DNA of 64,000 nucleotides, taken from Bacillota bacterium (GTDB lineage Bacteria; Bacillota; Clostridia; Lachnospirales; Lachnospiraceae). The stretch lies in contig JAEWYQ010000021.1 of assembly GCA_023395555.1 (NCBI GenBank), positions 1 to 64,000 on the forward strand, in the 5' to 3' direction. A model generated the notes under the pieces. It searched no databases, was not told where the DNA came from, and worked only from the letters and a program-made list of their open reading frames with translations. Shown here piece by piece: positions 62,521-64,000 of the stretch (position 1 is its first letter; each line of letters starts with the position of its first letter). The position numbers and the translations under genes are program-made.

Positions 62521-62561
62521 AAGGTGCCTGACACCGTTTTGGGGTGTCAGGCACCTTTTCC
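62521..62561. repeat. Dispersed palindromic repeat copy 2, bidirectional terminator
   Basis: AAGGTGCCTGACACC (62521-62535) pairs with GGTGTCAGGCACCTT (62543-62557) around GTTTTGG. T tails exist on both strands. It ends the superoxide dismutase transcript (minus). It shares its arms with copy 1 at 53880. The rest of 62384-62520 shows nothing recognisable. Confidence 0.8.
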
Positions 62562-62571
62562 CCTTTTTTTC

Positions 62572-63153
62572 CTAAAAATTAGACCGCCCCGCTACTACGG
62601 GCCAATTAATATTTTTCATAAAGGCATTAATATATGCGTCCTTATTGTCCGCATATTGCAGGAAATAGGCATGTTCGTACATGTCCAGAACAAGAATCGG
62701 CGCCGAATATGCAATGTTACCCAGATCGTGGGCATCCAGGCTGATGTTGCGCAATCTCATACTTCTCTGGTCGAAGCAAAGGACTGCCCAGCCCCTGCTG
62801 GCTTTTGCCGTGGCAATAAAATCATCCTGCCAGGCTTTAAAGCTGCCGAAATCCTGTACCAGCATATCCTCTGTGACCTCATCTGGCGACGGAGTGTTTC
62901 CTCCAATATTCTCAAAATACAGTTCATGAAGGATGACACCGTCCAGAGCGTAGGTCTCTCCCCTCTTCAATTCCCGGTACCAGCTGAAGGTGGTATTGGA
63001 CTGATCTCGCTGAGCATCGCCGTGCATTAATATCTCATCGATTTTATTAATGTTTGTGACGTAGCCGTCATACAGACGCATATGTGCTTCAAATTGTTCC
63101 GGATTTACCACCGTAATATCATTCGTATAAGGGAATTCTATCTTCTCTATCAT
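62572..63153 (-). CDS. Fe/Mn superoxide dismutase
   Basis: 193 residues from the ATG at 63153 (GGAGAGGG upstream). The helical N-terminal domain carries FEAHMRLYDGYVTNIN, where the His is the likely first metal ligand, and ILHELYFENIGGN with the second. The C-terminal domain has VLDMYEHAYFLQY with the Asp and His ligands. It dismutates superoxide, useful for an anaerobe exposed to oxygen. It is shorter and more divergent than typical SodA, especially near the first ligand (no second His four residues on). The metal cannot be told from sequence alone. Confidence 0.85.
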   Translation of the reverse strand: MIEKIEFPYTNDITVVNPEQFEAHMRLYDGYVTNINKIDEILMHGDAQRDQSNTTFSWYRELKRGETYALDGVILHELYFENIGGNTPSPDEVTEDMLVQDFGSFKAWQDDFIATAKASRGWAVLCFDQRSMRLRNISLDAHDLGNIAYSAPILVLDMYEHAYFLQYADNKDAYINAFMKNINWPVVAGRSNF

Positions 63154-63272
63154 AGTTATACCCTCTCCTCCCGTAATATGCCGCAGCATTTCTTCTATAA
63201 TCATACGACAGCTTATCCGGATTTATTCTTACTATTATATAATACGGTATAAATAGATTGCAAGGAGGATAT

Positions 63273-63356
63273 ATGCTCCAGAAAATAACGAAAAATCAAC
63301 GAAAAATCATAATATCATTGGCACATATGGTCCGATTTTTTGATAGTCTCCAATGA
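63273..63356 (+). CDS. Possible 27-residue peptide
   Basis: ATG at 63273 follows a perfect AAGGAGG by four bases. The peptide is basic (MLQKITKNQRKIIIS start) and its 3' half is antisense to the end of the next gene. Evidence is limited to the ribosome binding site. Confidence 0.2.
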   Translation: MLQKITKNQRKIIISLAHMVRFFDSLQ

Positions 63357-64000
63357 TATTTAAATTTATTACTGGTTGAAGATACATGGGGGAATGAAAT
63401 GATTTTTTATAAAAAACAACATTTATTGTAAATACTTTTAAATCTTTTTTTTGCTGTAATGTCATGTCATATTTGAGAATTTCATTTACATCCTCCTTCA
63501 TTTTATTATCTTCATAATATTCAACTGATTTTATTTCTAAGTAATCTTCTAATCCTTTTGGTAGTTCAATGTTAATATCATAGCTGTCATTAAAACGGGG
63601 ATTGGCTGTTAAAAAGGTATAGGCAACTGTAAACGATGAATTTTCCTGTATTGGTTGCATAAATGATATGGGACAGTCAATTATCTTTACATTGTTTTCC
63701 AATTCATTATATTGAGTAATATAATAGAAAGCTGTATTTAACACGAAAGAAGAATTTTCTGATTGTTCAAACTTAACCGAATTAATCCGGATATTCTCTT
63801 CATCACATAATAGCTTCTCAACATCAAGAACTAATTCGAAGGTACATAAACCATTAATATCCAATGTTTTTACATGATAATCTGTTGCCTCACATATTAT
63901 TCTCTCATCTGAAAATAAGCTTATTTTTGAAAATCTAGATGTTAATGCATCCTTTATTTTATCAGACTTATCTGAGGTCAGTACTTTACCAAAGATACTC
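63307..64000 (-). CDS. Unknown protein, 5' end cut by window edge
   Basis: The frame ending at 63307 stays open without a stop to the right edge, so the visible 231 codons are only the C-terminal part; internal TTG at 63864 is unlikely to be the true start. The sequence is AT-rich in codon use and acidic, with alternating strands (KTLDINGLCTFELVLDV, SFTVAYTFLTANPRFND, INLNIIGDYQK) suggesting a beta-rich fold. No signal, membrane helix or motif is visible in this part. I do not recognise the family. Confidence 0.6.
   Translation of the reverse strand, partial: SIFGKVLTSDKSDKIKDALTSRFSKISLFSDERIICEATDYHVKTLDINGLCTFELVLDVEKLLCDEENIRINSVKFEQSENSSFVLNTAFYYITQYNELENNVKIIDCPISFMQPIQENSSFTVAYTFLTANPRFNDSYDINIELPKGLEDYLEIKSVEYYEDNKMKEDVNEILKYDMTLQQKKDLKVFTINVVFYKKSFHSPMYLQPVINLNIIGDYQKIGPYVPMIL

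Overview
The window looks like chromosome from a Gram-positive, anaerobic Clostridia, most likely a Lachnospiraceae (Lachnoclostridium/Anaerocolumna-like) species. The reasons are the gene order TIGR03960-TIGR03936-rng-(ybaK)-rplU-prp-rpmA-obgE-yhbY-nadD-yqeK-rsfS, a T-box before a methionyl-tRNA synthetase-like gene, a lexA gene divergent from a LysM (YneA-like) gene, pyrB-pyrI, consensus sigma-A promoters and strong AGGAGG ribosome binding sites. The genus is an inference; no rRNA or tRNA genes are present to test it.

Region by region. 1-7.3 kb: a partial DUF2974 hydrolase, a secreted Ig-like (BIG2) protein, a large N-acetylmuramoyl-L-alanine amidase, a TtcA-like tRNA thiolase and a Xer-type recombinase. 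7.6-10.6 kb: an AT-rich cassette (PadR regulator, two DUF1048 proteins, a KTR zinc-ribbon protein and a DrrA/DrrB-type ABC exporter) behind a consensus promoter with a dyad at its -10. 10.7-13.3 kb: small accessory genes (nucleotidyltransferase, methyltransferase, CD3324-family regulator and a possible 31-residue peptide with a structured leader). 13.3-21.8 kb: a galactan-utilisation operon on the minus strand (lacI - GH53 endo-galactanase - GH35 beta-galactosidase - two permeases - lipoprotein binding protein); both glycosidases lack signal peptides. 22.0-27.5 kb: a VTC-like polyphosphate polymerase, DUF4956 membrane protein and Cthe_2159-type lipoprotein operon next to an OmpR/histidine-kinase pair. 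The promoters of both units carry the same CCTTAAA-N4-CTTTAAAG box at the same distance from the -10. 27.6-30.1 kb: MetRS-like gene with its T-box. 30.1-31.5 kb: SOS divergon. 31.6-41 kb: the ribosome-assembly/NAD/GTPase operon described above.

41.8-53.9 kb: tyrS, a zinc-ribbon membrane protein, birA-bioY, a SWIM/SNF2 helicase, a roughly 480-nt candidate non-coding RNA with its own promoter and terminator, pyrB-pyrI, and an ECF sigma/anti-sigma pair. 53.9-62.5 kb: an AT-rich island of large secreted or membrane proteins (a BIG2/transglutaminase-like/LRR protein whose catalytic Cys and His are replaced, a decayed CHAP cell-wall hydrolase, a zinc-ribbon/beta-propeller/PPC protein, a four-repeat PPC protein) plus two XRE regulators, bounded by two copies of a GGTGCCTGACAC palindrome. 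62.5-64 kb: a Fe/Mn superoxide dismutase and the 3' part of an unrecognised gene.

The strongest candidates for something not yet described are the candidate RNA at 49584-50066, the shared two-component box (25415-25433 and 27552-27570), and the short peptide with hairpin leader at 13034-13202. No CRISPR array, insertion sequence, rRNA or tRNA gene was found.
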